From Hydrogenoanaerobacterium saccharovorans (GTDB lineage Bacteria; Bacillota; Clostridia; Oscillospirales; Ruminococcaceae): a stretch of DNA of 64,000 bases. Every line of letters starts with the position of its first letter. Position 1 is the stretch's first letter. The notes beneath the pieces are model-generated. The model was not told the DNA's origin. It did no database searches and saw nothing but the letters and a program-made list of their open reading frames with translations. Shown here piece after piece: positions 62,823 through 64,000 of the stretch. A program made the translations under genes and the position numbers. Location: the NCBI RefSeq assembly GCF_003814745.1, contig NZ_RKRD01000004.1:118024-182023 (forward strand), read 5' to 3'.

Positions 62823-63892
62823 AAAACGTATTAGTCACTGGTGGAGCTGGATTTATAGGCTCTAACTTTATAAAATATTTACTAAATATTAATAATGATT
62901 GCTCAATTGTAAATTTGGATTTATTAACGTATGCAGGTAATTTAAATAACCTTCGTGATGTTGAGGATAATCCAAGATACATATTTGTTAAAGGCGATAT
63001 ACGTGACCATGAACTGGTCAACGAGTTGTTTACAAAACATAAAATTGATACAGTCGTAAATTTTGCGGCGGAATCTCATGTTGATCGAAGCATTACCGAG
63101 CCTGAAATTTTTTTAACTACTAATATTATTGGCACTCAGACTCTATTGGATGTTGCAAAAAGCTATTGGAAAATTCATTTAAATGATAAGTATGATCGTG
63201 AATATAGGTTTGGAGTAAAATTTCTTCAGGTTTCAACGGATGAAGTTTACGGAGCATTAGGGAAAACTGGTATGTTTACGGAAACCACACCACTGGCACC
63301 CAACAGTCCATATTCAGCATCAAAAGCAAGTGCGGATATGATAGTACGAGCTTATCATGAAACATTTGGTATGCCAGTTAATATTACTCGCTGTTCAAAT
63401 AATTATGGACCGTATCAATTTCCTGAAAAGCTAATTCCGTTGATGATAAATAATTGTAAACAAGACAAGAAACTTCCAGTTTACGGGGATGGAATGCAAA
63501 TCCGCGATTGGTTGCATGTCAGTGACCATTGCTCTGCAATTTATACAGTTTTATGTAAAGGTAAAAATGGTGAGATTTATAATGTTGGAGGGAATAATGA
63601 GAAAGCCAACATTGAAATTGTTAAATTGATAATTGACACTATAGGTAAACAAGAAAACTTGATTTCCTATGTCAAAGATAGACCAGGCCATGACAGACGC
63701 TATGCAATAGATAATACGAAAATTACTACACAATTAGGATGGAAACCAGCATATAGTTTTGAACAGGGTATGAAGGAAACGATTCAGTGGTATTCAGAAC
63801 ATGCCAATTGGATGGAGCATATAACTTCAGGAGCTTATTTGAACTACTATGAAAATATGTATGAAGATTCATCTGCACTTGCAACAGTTTAA
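62819..63892 (+). CDS. rmlB: dTDP-glucose 4,6-dehydratase
   Basis: 357 residues. NAD site VTGGAGFIGSNFIKYL, VNFAAESHVDRSI, active-site STDEVYG, SPYSASKASADMI (Y-x-x-x-K), NNYGPYQFPEKLIPL. It makes dTDP-4-keto-6-deoxyglucose, the branch point for rhamnose and dideoxysugars. It is AT-rich, unlike rmlA directly upstream. No rmlD is seen in the window, so the 2,3-dehydratase route is the visible outlet. Confidence 0.96.
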   Translation: MKNVLVTGGAGFIGSNFIKYLLNINNDCSIVNLDLLTYAGNLNNLRDVEDNPRYIFVKGDIRDHELVNELFTKHKIDTVVNFAAESHVDRSITEPEIFLTTNIIGTQTLLDVAKSYWKIHLNDKYDREYRFGVKFLQVSTDEVYGALGKTGMFTETTPLAPNSPYSASKASADMIVRAYHETFGMPVNITRCSNNYGPYQFPEKLIPLMINNCKQDKKLPVYGDGMQIRDWLHVSDHCSAIYTVLCKGKNGEIYNVGGNNEKANIEIVKLIIDTIGKQENLISYVKDRPGHDRRYAIDNTKITTQLGWKPAYSFEQGMKETIQWYSEHANWMEHITSGAYLNYYENMYEDSSALATV

Positions 63893-63957
63893 AGAAGTTC
63901 AACTCAATTTCGCTAAAGTTCCACAGGTTTAGCGAACTTTCGAGACCCGATATAAAA

Positions 63958-63988
63958 CAAAGGGGCAACGCATAGCGTTGCCCCTTTT
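63958..63988 (+). terminator. terminator at the end of the polysaccharide operon
   Basis: AAAGGGGCAACGC pairs with GCGTTGCCCCTTTT with a three- to four-base loop, 65 bases after rmlB, with T behind it. Confidence 0.85.
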
Positions 63989-64000
63989 CTAATGCTCGAA

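Overview
The window looks like part of a large replicon (megaplasmid, chromid, or chromosome with an integrated plasmid) of a low-GC anaerobic Firmicute, most likely class Clostridia near the Oscillospiraceae. Supporting this are strong AGGAGG-type ribosome sites, GTG/TTG starts, many Cys-lipobox lipoproteins, a UviA/TcdR-like sigma factor with a TcdE/UviB-like holin, a VanZ-like protein, and GldA and SDF-type transporters. I found no rRNA, tRNA, CRISPR array or transposase.

Layout. 1-1.4 kb: a plasmid-type replication-initiator-like gene whose 3' end and terminator recur as a broken copy at 3.7 kb. 1.4-9.1 kb: a minus-strand run of small lipoproteins, secreted and membrane proteins, two with near-identical promoter/leader regions. 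9.4-10.9 kb: an AEC-type permease and a membrane protein. 11.2-22.5 kb: an island of peptidoglycan hydrolases and lipoproteins. 22.6-28.1 kb: a plasmid backbone with ParA, a ribbon-helix-helix partner, palindromic AT-rich centromere-like repeats, an iteron origin and a primase-helicase fusion, with scrambled pieces of a second parA just upstream. 28.5-40.5 kb: secreted proteins, an SDF symporter, glycerol dehydrogenase, and two copies of an unrecognised structured-RNA locus. 40.8-63.9 kb: a surface polysaccharide locus (initiating phosphotransferase, glycosyltransferases, ABC exporter, flippase) ending in genes for a dTDP-2,6-dideoxyhexose, with decayed glf and gtrA genes.

The most interesting region is 12-22.5 kb. 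A sigma factor and holin overlap in one minus-strand operon. Four minus-strand genes encode peptidoglycan-hydrolase-like proteins without signal peptides: M23, C39-like, ricin-lectin+M23, and a minimal CHAP. Three of these and the sigma gene carry the same unusual promoter-like element (CTTAAT or TTTACT, 16-18 bp, CTCTTT). Each hydrolase gene converges tail-to-tail, across a shared hairpin, with a plus-strand gene for an exported protein: two IseA-like (hydrolase-inhibitor-like) proteins and two members of a six-member lipoprotein family. I infer a sigma-controlled, holin-released set of cell-wall hydrolases with paired exported immunity proteins. This is a hypothesis from architecture, not a demonstrated system.

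In the polysaccharide locus, RmlA and RmlB would make dTDP-4-keto-6-deoxyglucose. The 2,3-dehydratase, Gfo/Idh 3-ketoreductase, RmlC-like epimerase and SDR reductase would convert it to a 2,6-dideoxyhexose. The glycosyltransferases would assemble it into a glycan exported by the ABC transporter and/or Wzx-like flippase.
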